DNA of 17,293 nucleotides, taken from the NCBI GenBank assembly GCA_904419035.1, contig CAJFQL010000042.1:1-17293 (forward strand). Reading direction: 5' to 3'. The notes beneath the pieces were generated by a model. It was not told the origin of the DNA and searched no databases. It was given only the letters and a program-made list of their open reading frames with translations. Position numbers and translations under genes: made by a program. Position 1 is the first letter of the stretch. Each line of letters begins with the position of its first letter. The DNA is from Heritagella caecorum (lineage in GTDB: Bacteria; Bacillota; Clostridia; Oscillospirales; Acutalibacteraceae). This document shows positions 6,352 through 14,219 of the stretch, piece by piece.

Positions 6352-7956
6352 ATGCGTGAAGAGAAAAATGAATTGAAAAACCGGCCCTCTCAGGAAGAGA
6401 ACCAGGGGAAGAACGCTGTGAATACCAGCGATGATGCCGTACAGGAAAACAACCAGTTTTCGTTGAACGACGACCGCCGTGTCAAAGTGCTGTCCCCCGG
6501 CACCTTGGTTGTGAAACGTTTTTTGCGGAACCGTCTGGCCGTTGTAGGCCTTGTGATGCTGCTGTGCATGTTCGTGTTCTCCTTCTTGGGCGGCCTTTTG
6601 AGCCCTTACGGAGAAGATGAACAGTTCTATACCTATACCAACATGGAAAAAGAATATGTCGGTGTGGTACAGAACAAGGATTTTCGGTATGTGGCAGCGG
6701 ACGGGCAGGAATTTGGCTCGGTTTTGCAGGCCCAGTTCCTGTTGGCTGTCAACAAGCAGGAAGATTCGTTCACCTATAAAGATGTGACGTATGATCTGAC
6801 CAAAGAAGGCGAAGACTTCTATACGATTTCGACTGGTGGGGTCCAGATCGGTATGGCCAGCAAAGATATTGTGAATGCGCCTGATGATGGCGATGCGGTT
6901 TCCTATGATCTGCGCGTGGCCGCGCTGAAAGCGTATACGAATGGGGAAACTTCGTTTACCCTCAATGGTACAGACTACACGCTGGATGACGAAGGCAATG
7001 TCATGCAGGGTGATACCGTAATGGCCTATATCAGCCGTTTTGTGGTGCAGTCCAAAGAAAACGGGGTAGCGATTACCCGGAACTTTAAAGAAGAACTGGA
7101 AAAAGCGCTGGAAACGGACGACGAAGAATTTAAGTACACCGGTGAAGACGGGGAAGAACACGTATACCGCATTGAATACAAGGCCGATACCGATTCGTGG
7201 TCGGTTCTGCAAGAAACAGAAACGTATGTGTACGACAGCTACGCCGAACCGTCTTCGTCCCACTGGCTGGGCCTTGACAAGAACGGCATGGACATGATGA
7301 CGCGTTTGATGTACGGCGGCCGTGTATCGCTGATCATCGGCTTCATCGTTGTGTTTATTGCGGCCTTCCTGGGGATTGTCTTTGGCGGTATTTCCGGTTA
7401 CTTTGGTGGTTGGGTGGACAACCTGATCATGCGTATCGTTGACGTTTTCTACTGCATCCCCTCCATGCCTTTGATCATTATCATCGGTGCCTCGATGGAT
7501 GCTATGCAGGTGGACCCGCAAATTCGTATGCTCTATCTGATGCTGATCCTCGGGTTCCTGAGCTGGCCTTCGGTGGCCCGTCTGGTGCGTGGCCAGATCC
7601 TGTCTCTGCGTGAACAGGAATTCATGACCGCTACGGAAGCCTGCGGTATCCGGGTATCTCGCCGTATTTTCCGGCACTTGATCCCCAACGTCATTCCGCA
7701 GCTGATTGTTACCTGCACCATGAGCCTTGGTTCCACGATTCTGACGGAAGCGACGCTGTCGTTCCTGGGCCTCGGTGTTAAATTCCCGTTTGCTTCCTGG
7801 GGCAATATCATCAACGACGTAAACAACTCGTTTGTAATGACCAACTACTGGTTCGTATGGATTCCCGCCGGTATCTGCCTGCTCATTACGGTGTTGGGCT
7901 TCAACTTTGTCGGTGACGGCCTGCGGGATGCTTTCGATCCCAAAATGAAACGGTAA
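6352..7956 (+). CDS. oppC: ABC transporter permease, OppC/DppC type, with a large extracytoplasmic insertion
   Basis: A 534-aa permease, whereas OppC/DppC proteins are usually about 290-340 aa. A charged N-terminal tail of about 50 residues precedes transmembrane helix 1 (about 60-83). The usual LSPY motif (83-86) is followed by an extra segment to about residue 298, then the family resumes with SHWLGLDKNGMDMMTRLMYGG (compare the usual HPLGTDxxGRD). The EAA motif is at about 421-446, and SFLGLG and SWG lie near 470-484, followed by GDGLRDAFDP at the end. The inserted region is acidic and beta-like, with recurring units such as SFTYKDVTYDL (139-149), SFTLNGTDYTL (201-211) and EFKYTGEDG (259-267). 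It should sit outside the membrane facing the binding protein. AAAGGAG lies 12 nt before the ATG. It partners OppB. Confidence 0.93.
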   Translation: MREEKNELKNRPSQEENQGKNAVNTSDDAVQENNQFSLNDDRRVKVLSPGTLVVKRFLRNRLAVVGLVMLLCMFVFSFLGGLLSPYGEDEQFYTYTNMEKEYVGVVQNKDFRYVAADGQEFGSVLQAQFLLAVNKQEDSFTYKDVTYDLTKEGEDFYTISTGGVQIGMASKDIVNAPDDGDAVSYDLRVAALKAYTNGETSFTLNGTDYTLDDEGNVMQGDTVMAYISRFVVQSKENGVAITRNFKEELEKALETDDEEFKYTGEDGEEHVYRIEYKADTDSWSVLQETETYVYDSYAEPSSSHWLGLDKNGMDMMTRLMYGGRVSLIIGFIVVFIAAFLGIVFGGISGYFGGWVDNLIMRIVDVFYCIPSMPLIIIIGASMDAMQVDPQIRMLYLMLILGFLSWPSVARLVRGQILSLREQEFMTATEACGIRVSRRIFRHLIPNVIPQLIVTCTMSLGSTILTEATLSFLGLGVKFPFASWGNIINDVNNSFVMTNYWFVWIPAGICLLITVLGFNFVGDGLRDAFDPKMKR

Positions 7957-7971
7957 GGGAGGAACGATAAA

Positions 7972-9120
7972 ATGGCAAAGAAAAAAGACGATGGCTATCT
8001 TTCCGCTCGTGAATCCCGCCGGATTGCCCGTGAAAACCGCAAGATCCTGAAGGGGTATGAAAAACTGCACAAGCGCAAAAAGGTGCCGGAATCGGAATAC
8101 CTGACGAAGATGCACAACCCGGAAAACGCGGTGGAATTTGATAATTTGCATACCTATTTCTTTACCGATGCCGGTACGGTAAAATCGGTAGATGGCGTGA
8201 CCTTTGACGTGCCGATCGGCAAAACCGTGGGCGTTGTAGGTGAATCGGGCTGCGGTAAATCGGTGACCAGTTTGTCGCTGATGCAGCTGCTCCAGCGGCC
8301 CCAGGGCCAGATTGTAGAAGGCGAAATCCGCCTGAATCTGGGCGATAAGGCGTACGACATCGCCAAAATGCCGACGGAAAAGATGCAGAAACTCCGCGGC
8401 AATTATATGTCCATGATTTTCCAGGAACCCATGACGTCCCTGAACCCGGTGTTCCGCATTGGTGACCAGGTGGACGAAGTAATTGCCCTGCACGACGGCG
8501 AAGGGAAAAGTAAAGCAGAAATCCGCGACCGCACCATTGAACTGCTCGAGATGGTTGGCATTGCCAACAGCCAGGGCGTTTACCGGATGTTCCCCCATGA
8601 ACTCAGTGGCGGTATGCGGCAGCGTGTGATGATTGCCATGGCACTGGCCTGCAACCCGCGGATTATTATCGCGGACGAACCGACCACGGCACTGGACGTG
8701 ACGATTCAGGCCCAGATTCTGGATCTGCTGCGTCAGCTGAAAGAAAAGATCAATTCTTCGATTATGCTGATCACCCACGACCTGGGTGTGATTGCGGAAA
8801 TGGCCGATTATGTAGTGGTTATGTACGCCGGCCGCGTGGTCGAAAAAGGCACGGCCGAAGAAATTTTTGAACACCCGGCCCATCCGTATACCATTGGTTT
8901 GATGGCATCGAAACCGGTTGTGGGCAAAAAGGTGGATAAACTCTATTCCATTCCCGGCAAAGTGCCGAACCCCATCAACATGCCCAACTACTGTTATTTT
9001 AAAGACCGTTGCGAAATGTGTATCGATGCCTGCAACGGTGCATATCCCTGCGAAATCAGCCTGTCTGACACGCACAAAGTCAGCTGCTATCGGTATTATG
9101 ACCGGAAGGAGGAGAAGTAA
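7972..9120 (+). CDS. oppD: ABC transporter ATP-binding protein, OppD/DppD type
   Basis: A 382-aa cytoplasmic ATPase that powers import. It has a Walker A GESGCGKS (90-97), Q-loop at 151 (QEPMTSLNP), ABC signature LSGGM (211-215), Walker B IIIADE (231-236) with the following D-loop, and switch His at 269. The oligopeptide/dipeptide C-terminal domain contains a cysteine-rich region (Cys 341, 347, 350, 354, 360 and 372). The equivalent region of some DppD proteins binds an iron-sulfur cluster, so a cluster is possible here. Unlike typical OppD, it starts with a highly basic extension of about 50 residues rich in Lys and Arg. GGGAGG lies before the ATG, 15 bp after oppC. Its stop codon overlaps the oppF start (TAATG). 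Confidence 0.95.
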   Translation: MAKKKDDGYLSARESRRIARENRKILKGYEKLHKRKKVPESEYLTKMHNPENAVEFDNLHTYFFTDAGTVKSVDGVTFDVPIGKTVGVVGESGCGKSVTSLSLMQLLQRPQGQIVEGEIRLNLGDKAYDIAKMPTEKMQKLRGNYMSMIFQEPMTSLNPVFRIGDQVDEVIALHDGEGKSKAEIRDRTIELLEMVGIANSQGVYRMFPHELSGGMRQRVMIAMALACNPRIIIADEPTTALDVTIQAQILDLLRQLKEKINSSIMLITHDLGVIAEMADYVVVMYAGRVVEKGTAEEIFEHPAHPYTIGLMASKPVVGKKVDKLYSIPGKVPNPINMPNYCYFKDRCEMCIDACNGAYPCEISLSDTHKVSCYRYYDRKEEK

Positions 9121-10166
9121 TGGCACACGATGCACAGAAGAAAGGGCTGCATAAGCACACATCCACCGACAATGACTTTACGCCGGTGACGTATGACCCC
9201 CAGTATCTCCTGATGGTCAATAACCTGAAGAAATACTTCCCCATTAAAGGCAGTTTGGGCCAGAAACACGGGGTGGTAAAAGCCGTCGACGGTGTTACGT
9301 TTAATCTCAAGCGCGGTACGACCATGGGGCTGGTCGGTGAATCCGGCTGTGGCAAAACGACCACGGGCCGTACGATCCTGCGCCTGTATCCCGACAAAAC
9401 CGGTGGCCAGGTGCTGTTTAACGGCCAGGAAGTGTTTGACCTGACTCCGAAACAGCTGCGCGCCATGCGTACCAAAATGCAGATTATCTTCCAGGACCCG
9501 TTTTCCAGCTTGTCGCCCCGTCTGCCGGTAGGGGAAATCATCGGCGAAGCCGTACGGGAACACAACTTGGTACCCAAAGAAGAATTTAACGATTATATCG
9601 ACCAGATTATGGATAACTGCGGCCTGCAGCCGTTCCACAAGGCCCGGTATCCCCATGAATTTTCCGGTGGCCAGCGGCAGCGTATCTGCATTGCCCGCGC
9701 CCTGGCGTTGAATCCGGAATTTGTGGTGTGCGACGAACCGGTTTCCGCTCTGGACGTGTCGATTCAGGCCCAGATCATCAACCTGCTGAAAGAGCTGCAG
9801 GAACAGTACTCCCTGACGTACCTGTTCATTTCCCACGACCTGTCGGTGGTAGAACACATCTCCGATACGGTAGGCGTTATGTATCTGGGGAACCTGGTGG
9901 AATACGGTGCTACGGAAGACATTTTCCGTTCGCCGCTGCACCCGTATACCAAGGCCCTGTTCTCGGCTATCCCGGTGCCCGATCCTAAGGCCAAAATGAA
10001 CCGGATTGTGCTGGAAGGTTCGATTCCGTCCCCGGCCAACCCGCCGGAAGGGTGCAAATTCCACACCCGGTGCGCCAACTGCATGGAGCGCTGCAAACAC
10101 GAAGCGCCGGTGCAGCGTGAAGTGGAACCCGGGCATTATGTGGTTTGCCATTTGTACGATAAATAA
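9120..10166 (+). CDS. oppF: ABC transporter ATP-binding protein, OppF/DppF type
   Basis: A 348-aa cytoplasmic ATPase, partner of OppD in the heterodimeric motor. Visible motifs are Walker A GESGCGKT (73-80), Q-loop at 125 (QDPFSSLSPR), signature FSGGQ (181-185), Walker B FVVCDE (201-206) and switch His at 239. The C-terminal oligopeptide/dipeptide domain has the usual SPANPPEGCKFHTRC stretch near 304-318 with Cys at 312, 318, 321 and 325, plus Cys 343. Length is normal. The start codon shares one base with the oppD stop, and GGAGGAG in the oppD tail is the ribosome-binding site, so translation is coupled. Its own stop overlaps the start of the next small gene in the same way. Confidence 0.95.
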   Translation: MAHDAQKKGLHKHTSTDNDFTPVTYDPQYLLMVNNLKKYFPIKGSLGQKHGVVKAVDGVTFNLKRGTTMGLVGESGCGKTTTGRTILRLYPDKTGGQVLFNGQEVFDLTPKQLRAMRTKMQIIFQDPFSSLSPRLPVGEIIGEAVREHNLVPKEEFNDYIDQIMDNCGLQPFHKARYPHEFSGGQRQRICIARALALNPEFVVCDEPVSALDVSIQAQIINLLKELQEQYSLTYLFISHDLSVVEHISDTVGVMYLGNLVEYGATEDIFRSPLHPYTKALFSAIPVPDPKAKMNRIVLEGSIPSPANPPEGCKFHTRCANCMERCKHEAPVQREVEPGHYVVCHLYDK

Positions 10167-10435
10167 TGGCGAGGAATCAGAGAAAATACGACGATGACGA
10201 CGACCGCACCATTGCTGATATGAGCGATCTGGCACCGTCTTCGCCGTTTCGAATGAAAAGGCCGGTGTCTCAAAACCGGGACCCCTCTTCTGAGGAAGGA
10301 CCGGCCCCGCAGCCATTTACCCGTGAGGAACGCCGGCTGTATGTGTTCGGCGCGCTGAAAGCTGCGTTGCTCATTGGCCTTGCTTTTTTAGCCGGGCTAG
10401 GACTGATTGTCTGGCTTTTGACGCTTTTGTGGTAA
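10166..10435 (+). CDS. Small single-helix membrane protein coupled to oppF, function unknown
   Basis: An 89-aa protein that I do not recognise. The N-terminal 60 residues are hydrophilic and probably disordered: an acidic run of five Asp at 9-13, many Pro/Ser, then a basic TREERR just before the membrane. One hydrophobic helix spans about 62-88 and ends at the C-terminal Trp, so it looks tail-anchored with a cytoplasmic N-terminus. Its ATG shares one base with the oppF stop codon (TAATG), and a terminator follows its own stop by four bases, so it is the last member of the transporter operon. This makes a role with the transporter (assembly, stability or regulation) plausible but unproven. Confidence 0.7.
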   Translation: MARNQRKYDDDDDRTIADMSDLAPSSPFRMKRPVSQNRDPSSEEGPAPQPFTREERRLYVFGALKAALLIGLAFLAGLGLIVWLLTLLW

Positions 10436-10439
10436 AATA

Positions 10440-10484
10440 AAAAAGGACGTGGTCCCCTCTAGGAAGGAGGCCGCGTCCTTTTTC
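10440..10484. terminator. Bidirectional intrinsic terminator between the opp operon and the DUF4363 gene
   Basis: AAAAAGGACGTGG (10440-10452) pairs with CCGCGTCCTTTTT (10471-10483), a 13-bp stem with one G-U pair. T-tracts flank it on both strands. It starts just after the stop of the 89-aa gene and ends about 10 bp before the convergent DUF4363 stop, so it can serve both transcription units. Confidence 0.9.
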
Positions 10485-10493
10485 TTTTTACTT

Positions 10494-10874
10494 TTATAGA
10501 ATATTTTCTAATAAGATCGATTCGCTGTCCCGCAAGTTTTCGCTTTGATCCCGCAGCCGGGCACAGGTAGCCCGGGCGAGCCCTGCTTCCTCTTGCTGCA
10601 GATACCGGGGCAAAGCCGCCAGGTTCTGATCGATTTGTTCCAAAGTTGTATGGCTTAAAAACAGGCACAGCACCCGGTGCCAGGTAGCCCACTGATGGGT
10701 TAAAGCTTCGCTTTGGATCGTGGCGGCGGACAGGTCCCCGGTTTCGATGGCCTGCTCGATGGAAGAAAGGGCCCGTTCCATTTGACTGGCGCCCTGTTGG
10801 GCCGTTTGATTCCCCCACCAACAGCTCAAAAGTAACCCCAATGTCAAAAGACAGGCAGCCCACAGGCGTTTCAT
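10494..10874 (-). CDS. DUF4363-like membrane-anchored protein
   Basis: A 126-aa protein with an N-terminal hydrophobic helix (about 4-22, MKRLWAACLLTLGLLLSCWW) followed by a helical, Gln/Glu/Ala-rich domain outside the membrane. Size, layout and neighbour match the DUF4363 family, whose function is unknown and which commonly lies beside DUF421 genes in sporulating Firmicutes. The ATG at 10874 is chosen because AAAGGAGGA lies just upstream. The frame is open for another 42 codons, but that stretch lies within the preceding gene. It overlaps the DUF421 stop by four bases (ATGA), so the two are translationally coupled. A lipobox-like Cys is not well placed, so I treat the helix as an anchor. Confidence 0.8.
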   Translation of the reverse strand: MKRLWAACLLTLGLLLSCWWGNQTAQQGASQMERALSSIEQAIETGDLSAATIQSEALTHQWATWHRVLCLFLSHTTLEQIDQNLAALPRYLQQEEAGLARATCARLRDQSENLRDSESILLENIL

Positions 10875-11548
10875 GAGAGATCCTCCTTTAAAATTAGGGT
10901 GTAGTGGCCGCCGGGGTCCGCCGTCATCAGGAAGACATCCTGTACACAGGCCTTTTTCCGGCGCAAAATGGCTTCGGCCCACGCTTGGTCCTTCCCGCAA
11001 AAAGACAGGCCAAACGGGGAAAAGCTGCCGTCGTGGATGATAACAGCTTCAAATAAGGGGTCGGAATTTTGTAGCTGCATCATCGCGGCGGTAGGAGGGT
11101 TTTTCTCCGGCTTTTTGATAATACTTAAAGTGCCGTTGGTTTCCACAATGGCAAAAGCCACGTCAGACAGGGAAAACACATCTTTACAGCGCAATTCTTC
11201 GAACAAATCTTCCAGCGTAATGCGCAGCGCCTTCATTTCTTTGACCCGCAGTTGGCCGTTTTCGATGATGACCACCGGGCTGCCGCAGAGCAGGCGGCGA
11301 AACCGGCTGCTCTTCATCATGAAAAACGACATAAATAATTCCAACGTAATCAGGCACACAATGGGGATCAGCCCGCTGACAAGGGGCTGGCCGGTGTCCT
11401 GCATGGGAACGGCCGCGATGTCGGAGATAAGGAGCGTCACCACCAGTTCACTGGTTTGCAGCTGGCTGATCTGCCGTTTTCCCATCAGACGCATACCGGC
11501 TAAAATGACGATGTAAAGAATACAGGTGCGTACCAGCGAAATGGACAT
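10871..11548 (-). CDS. DUF421 / YetF-family membrane protein
   Basis: A 225-aa protein with three N-terminal membrane helices (about 5-20, 36-50, 57-77) and a soluble two-part C-terminal domain. The family hallmarks LMGKRQISQLQTSE (about 21-34) and PVVIIENGQL (about 91-100) are clear. YetF-type proteins occur in Bacillus spores, and the related 2Duf protein (DUF421 plus DUF1657) affects inner-membrane properties, heat resistance and germination. A similar spore role is suggested here by the divergent ger operon. I chose the ATG at 11548 because GGGAGG (11558-11563) is nine bases upstream. A GTG two codons earlier (11554) is only three bases from that site. It is coupled to DUF4363 through an ATGA overlap. 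Confidence 0.92.
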   Translation of the reverse strand: MSISLVRTCILYIVILAGMRLMGKRQISQLQTSELVVTLLISDIAAVPMQDTGQPLVSGLIPIVCLITLELFMSFFMMKSSRFRRLLCGSPVVIIENGQLRVKEMKALRITLEDLFEELRCKDVFSLSDVAFAIVETNGTLSIIKKPEKNPPTAAMMQLQNSDPLFEAVIIHDGSFSPFGLSFCGKDQAWAEAILRRKKACVQDVFLMTADPGGHYTLILKEDLS

Positions 11549-11572
11549 GCCCACGCGCCTCCCTTCTTCTGC

Positions 11573-11608
11573 CAGTTTGTACGGGTATGGATCAAGTTAT
11601 GCATGGTA
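11573..11608. promoter_or_regulatory. Possible divergent forespore (sigma-G/F-like) promoters between the DUF421 and ger genes
   Basis: Rightward, GTACG (11579-11583) and CATGGTA (11602-11608) are 18 bp apart and resemble the sigma-G pattern GHATR/CATWHTA, with one mismatch in the -35 and all four outer and T positions of the -10 kept. Leftward, GCATA (11602-11598) matches the -35 fully, and CAAACTG (11579-11573) is an imperfect -10, again 18 bp apart. No good sigma-A promoter is visible in this gap. The call rests on short degenerate motifs plus the spore-related genes on both sides. Confidence 0.35.
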
Positions 11609-11656
11609 TAAAGAGGGAAGGCGTGCTGCACAATAGGGAAAAGGGAGGCGGAAGAA

Positions 11657-13138
11657 GTGAAAAAACAGGAAGAACAGTTTGCCCGGTCACTGCCTGAAAA
11701 TTTAGTGAGGCTGAAAAATTTGTTCGGCGATACCATGGATTACTTGCCCCGCACATTCCGGGTGGGGGAAACGATGGCGGCCCTGATTACCATCGACGGG
11801 CTGACCAATAAACAGACGGTGGCCCAAAGCATTTTGCAGCCCATTTTGGCGGCACCGGTGCTGCAGCTCACCGGCCAGGAAAAGCTGTGCTATATCCGCG
11901 ACCATGCCCTGGCCGCCGTGGAACAGAAGGAAATCACCAGTTTGCAAATGGGCCTCGAGCTGCTCATGGCCGGCTTTGCCCTGCTCCTTATGGATGGCGC
12001 GTCATTTGTTCTGGCGTTCGGTGTGCAAGGGTTTCCTCTGCGCGGTGTGGATGAACCGTCCAACGAAGTGATGCAGCGGGGCTCGCGGGAAGGGTTTATC
12101 GAATCGCTGCAAATGAATGCCGCTATGATCCGGCGCCGGCTCCGCACGCCGAAATTACGGTTTGAATCCATGACCGTGGGGAAGGAGAGCCGCACCCAAA
12201 TTGCCCTTTGTTATATCGAAGGGAAAGTGGATTCCGCACTATTGCAGCAGATTCGAAAGAGAATCGAGAAAGCCCCGCTGGATCACACCCTGGCGGCGGG
12301 CTATTTAACACCGTTTTTGCACGGCAGCGGGATTTTCAGCGGTGTGGGCCTGACCGAAAGGCCCGACACCGTATGCGGCAAAATCGAAGAGGGCCGGGTG
12401 GCCATCCTGGTCAACGGAACGCCCAACGTACTGCTGGTCCCCTTTTTATTTATCGAAAATTTTCAAAGCTTTGACGACTATGCCATTCGGCCATCGTTTG
12501 CTGCCTTTGCCCGGTATTTAAAGCTGTTTTCCTTTTTTGTGGCCATGCTGGCCCCGGGCATTTTCGTGAGCGTGTGCACATTCCATCCGGAACTCTTTAC
12601 TATGACGCTCCTGATGAAAGTGGCGCAGGCGCAAATCCAGACACCGTTCCCTATTATCGCCGAGACGTTTATTGTGCAAATCCTGTATGAAGTGCTGCGG
12701 GAAGCGGGGCTGCGGGTGCCCCGCAGTTTAAGCCAGACGATCAGCATTGTGGGGGCGCTGGTGATCGGCGAAACCGCCATCAATGCCGGGTTTATCAGCG
12801 GCCCTACCCTGTTAGTAGTGGCTATTTCGGCGGTGTGCAGTTATACTATCCCCAGCCTTTACGAACCGCTGGCGCTGCTGAGGCTCCTGTTTATTTTGCT
12901 GGGCGGTACCGTTGGGCTGTGGGGGGTGTTTGCGGTTTTCGTCGTGGTGCTGGTGGATTTGTGCGGGGAAAACCCGTTTGGGGTACCGTTGGGAGCGCCC
13001 CTTTCCCCGTTTTCCCGTCGGGGCCTGCGGGATTCCCTGTGGCGCATGAGTTGGAAGAAAATGGCCGGCAAGCCGTTTTTGGTACAGCATATGCCCGGTT
13101 CGCATGTAAAGGAGCATGAGGAAGATGGAGAAAACTGA
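11657..13138 (+). CDS. gerAA: Spore germination protein GerA family (germinant receptor A subunit)
   Basis: A 493-aa receptor subunit expected in the spore inner membrane, where with GerB- and GerC-type partners it senses germinants and triggers ion release. The N-terminal soluble region (1 to about 280) carries family stretches such as REGFIESLQMNAAMIRRRL near 144-162 and NVLLVPFLFIENFQSFDDY near 257-275. The membrane domain covers about 285-435, with the conserved QTPFPIIAE near 328-336 and GALVIGETAINAGFIS near 366-381. A charged C-terminal tail ends in EHEEDGEN. It starts at GTG (11657), eight bases after GGGAGG. Length is normal. Its 3' end overlaps the gerB start by 14 bp. The germinant cannot be read from the sequence. 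Confidence 0.95.
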   Translation: MKKQEEQFARSLPENLVRLKNLFGDTMDYLPRTFRVGETMAALITIDGLTNKQTVAQSILQPILAAPVLQLTGQEKLCYIRDHALAAVEQKEITSLQMGLELLMAGFALLLMDGASFVLAFGVQGFPLRGVDEPSNEVMQRGSREGFIESLQMNAAMIRRRLRTPKLRFESMTVGKESRTQIALCYIEGKVDSALLQQIRKRIEKAPLDHTLAAGYLTPFLHGSGIFSGVGLTERPDTVCGKIEEGRVAILVNGTPNVLLVPFLFIENFQSFDDYAIRPSFAAFARYLKLFSFFVAMLAPGIFVSVCTFHPELFTMTLLMKVAQAQIQTPFPIIAETFIVQILYEVLREAGLRVPRSLSQTISIVGALVIGETAINAGFISGPTLLVVAISAVCSYTIPSLYEPLALLRLLFILLGGTVGLWGVFAVFVVVLVDLCGENPFGVPLGAPLSPFSRRGLRDSLWRMSWKKMAGKPFLVQHMPGSHVKEHEEDGEN

Positions 13139-14219
13139 AAAAAGGAGCATCATGGTCTGGCAGCTGTTCGTGTGGCTGTTTTTGTCCCGGATAATCATCC
13201 TCTTTACCGTCAACGCCCAGACCCTGGGGGGCGAAAATTTGTTGGTGTTGGCGGTGTCATCGGTCCTTTCCATGGGGGTCACGTTTTTGCTGTCTTTGCC
13301 GGCTTTATACCTGCATGCCCGCTGGCCCGGCAAAACCATTTGTGAGGTAGGGCAAGCGGCTTTTGGAGAGGCGGGTGCCAAAGCGACGGCCCTGTTTTAT
13401 ATGGCCTTTTTCCTGATCGCAGACGGCTATTATCTGGGGGATTTGGGCCTTTTTCTCGTGAAAGAAACGGATTATGGTTCCTTAGCCTGGCTGATTCTGG
13501 CTTTGATCACCATGGCCGCGCTGTACTGTTGGCACAAAGGACTGCAAGCCATGGCCCGGACGGCCACCTTGCTGGCCGCTGCCATTGTGGTGGGTTTTGT
13601 CCTGATGGTTCCCATTTGGATACCGCTGGCTGATCCGGCCCGGAGTTTGCCGGTTTTTTACGAGGGGATCCGGCCTTTATGGCTGGGAACCGCTGCGTTG
13701 ACGGCACGCAGTACTCGTTTTGTGGTGCTGCTGTTTTTGCTGCCCGATACCAAGGGCCGGGTCTTACGCGGCTTTGTGTGGTGGAACCTCGGTGTGACAG
13801 CCGCGTTTGTTGTCTATCTGCTGTTATTGGCGTTTTGTCTGGGTGAATACGGGGCCGCCATGTCATACCCGGTGTACACGTTACTGCAATTATTCAGCTA
13901 TGGCCCGTTTGCCCGATTGGACGCCGTCTTTACAGGGGGCTGGGTGATGGTGATGATTTTGAAAATCGGATTAGATCAGCTGATCTTTTTTCGCTGCCTG
14001 CGGGTTTGGTTTCCTGCGGTACGGTGCCGGTGGGCAGTGTTGGGGGTCATATTGACATACGGGGCCGCATGGCTTTTATACCAGAATCCCGTGTGGCACA
14101 ATCAGGTGGGGAGTACTTCCTTTTTCCTGCCGGTCACGGTCGTGGCGCTAACAGGCCTTCCTCTGGTGCTTGTGGCGGTGGCACGCTGGAAAGAAAGGAG
14201 CCGGCAGCATGAAACGTAA
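13125..14219 (+). CDS. gerAB: Spore germination permease, GerB family (germinant receptor B subunit)
   Basis: A 364-aa integral membrane protein of the amino-acid permease-like spore_permease family. Structural work on GerAB places a germinant-binding pocket in this subunit, so it is the best candidate for ligand specificity here. About ten hydrophobic segments are visible from residue 10 onward, with only short loops. The ATG at 13125 is preferred because AAAGGAG (13108-13114) lies 10 bases upstream. The in-frame ATG at 13116 is only one base from that site. The start lies inside the end of gerA, and its stop overlaps the gerC start, so the three genes should be translated together. Confidence 0.93.
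   Translation: MEKTEKRSIMVWQLFVWLFLSRIIILFTVNAQTLGGENLLVLAVSSVLSMGVTFLLSLPALYLHARWPGKTICEVGQAAFGEAGAKATALFYMAFFLIADGYYLGDLGLFLVKETDYGSLAWLILALITMAALYCWHKGLQAMARTATLLAAAIVVGFVLMVPIWIPLADPARSLPVFYEGIRPLWLGTAALTARSTRFVVLLFLLPDTKGRVLRGFVWWNLGVTAAFVVYLLLLAFCLGEYGAAMSYPVYTLLQLFSYGPFARLDAVFTGGWVMVMILKIGLDQLIFFRCLRVWFPAVRCRWAVLGVILTYGAAWLLYQNPVWHNQVGSTSFFLPVTVVALTGLPLVLVAVARWKERSRQHET

Noticed and set aside
6154..9162. A 1002-codon open frame on the minus strand opposite oppB-oppC-oppD
   Set aside because: It lies antisense to three clearly recognisable genes, its translation is low-complexity His/Val/Arg/Phe-rich with no domain, and it reflects avoidance of TTA/CTA/TCA codons in the real genes.
9096..10316. 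A 406-codon minus-strand frame opposite oppF
   Set aside because: It is a shadow of oppF and the small membrane gene, with no start signal or domain.
13116..13124. Upstream ATG (13116) as the gerB start
   Set aside because: It is only one base from the AAAGGAG site; the ATG at 13125 has correct spacing.
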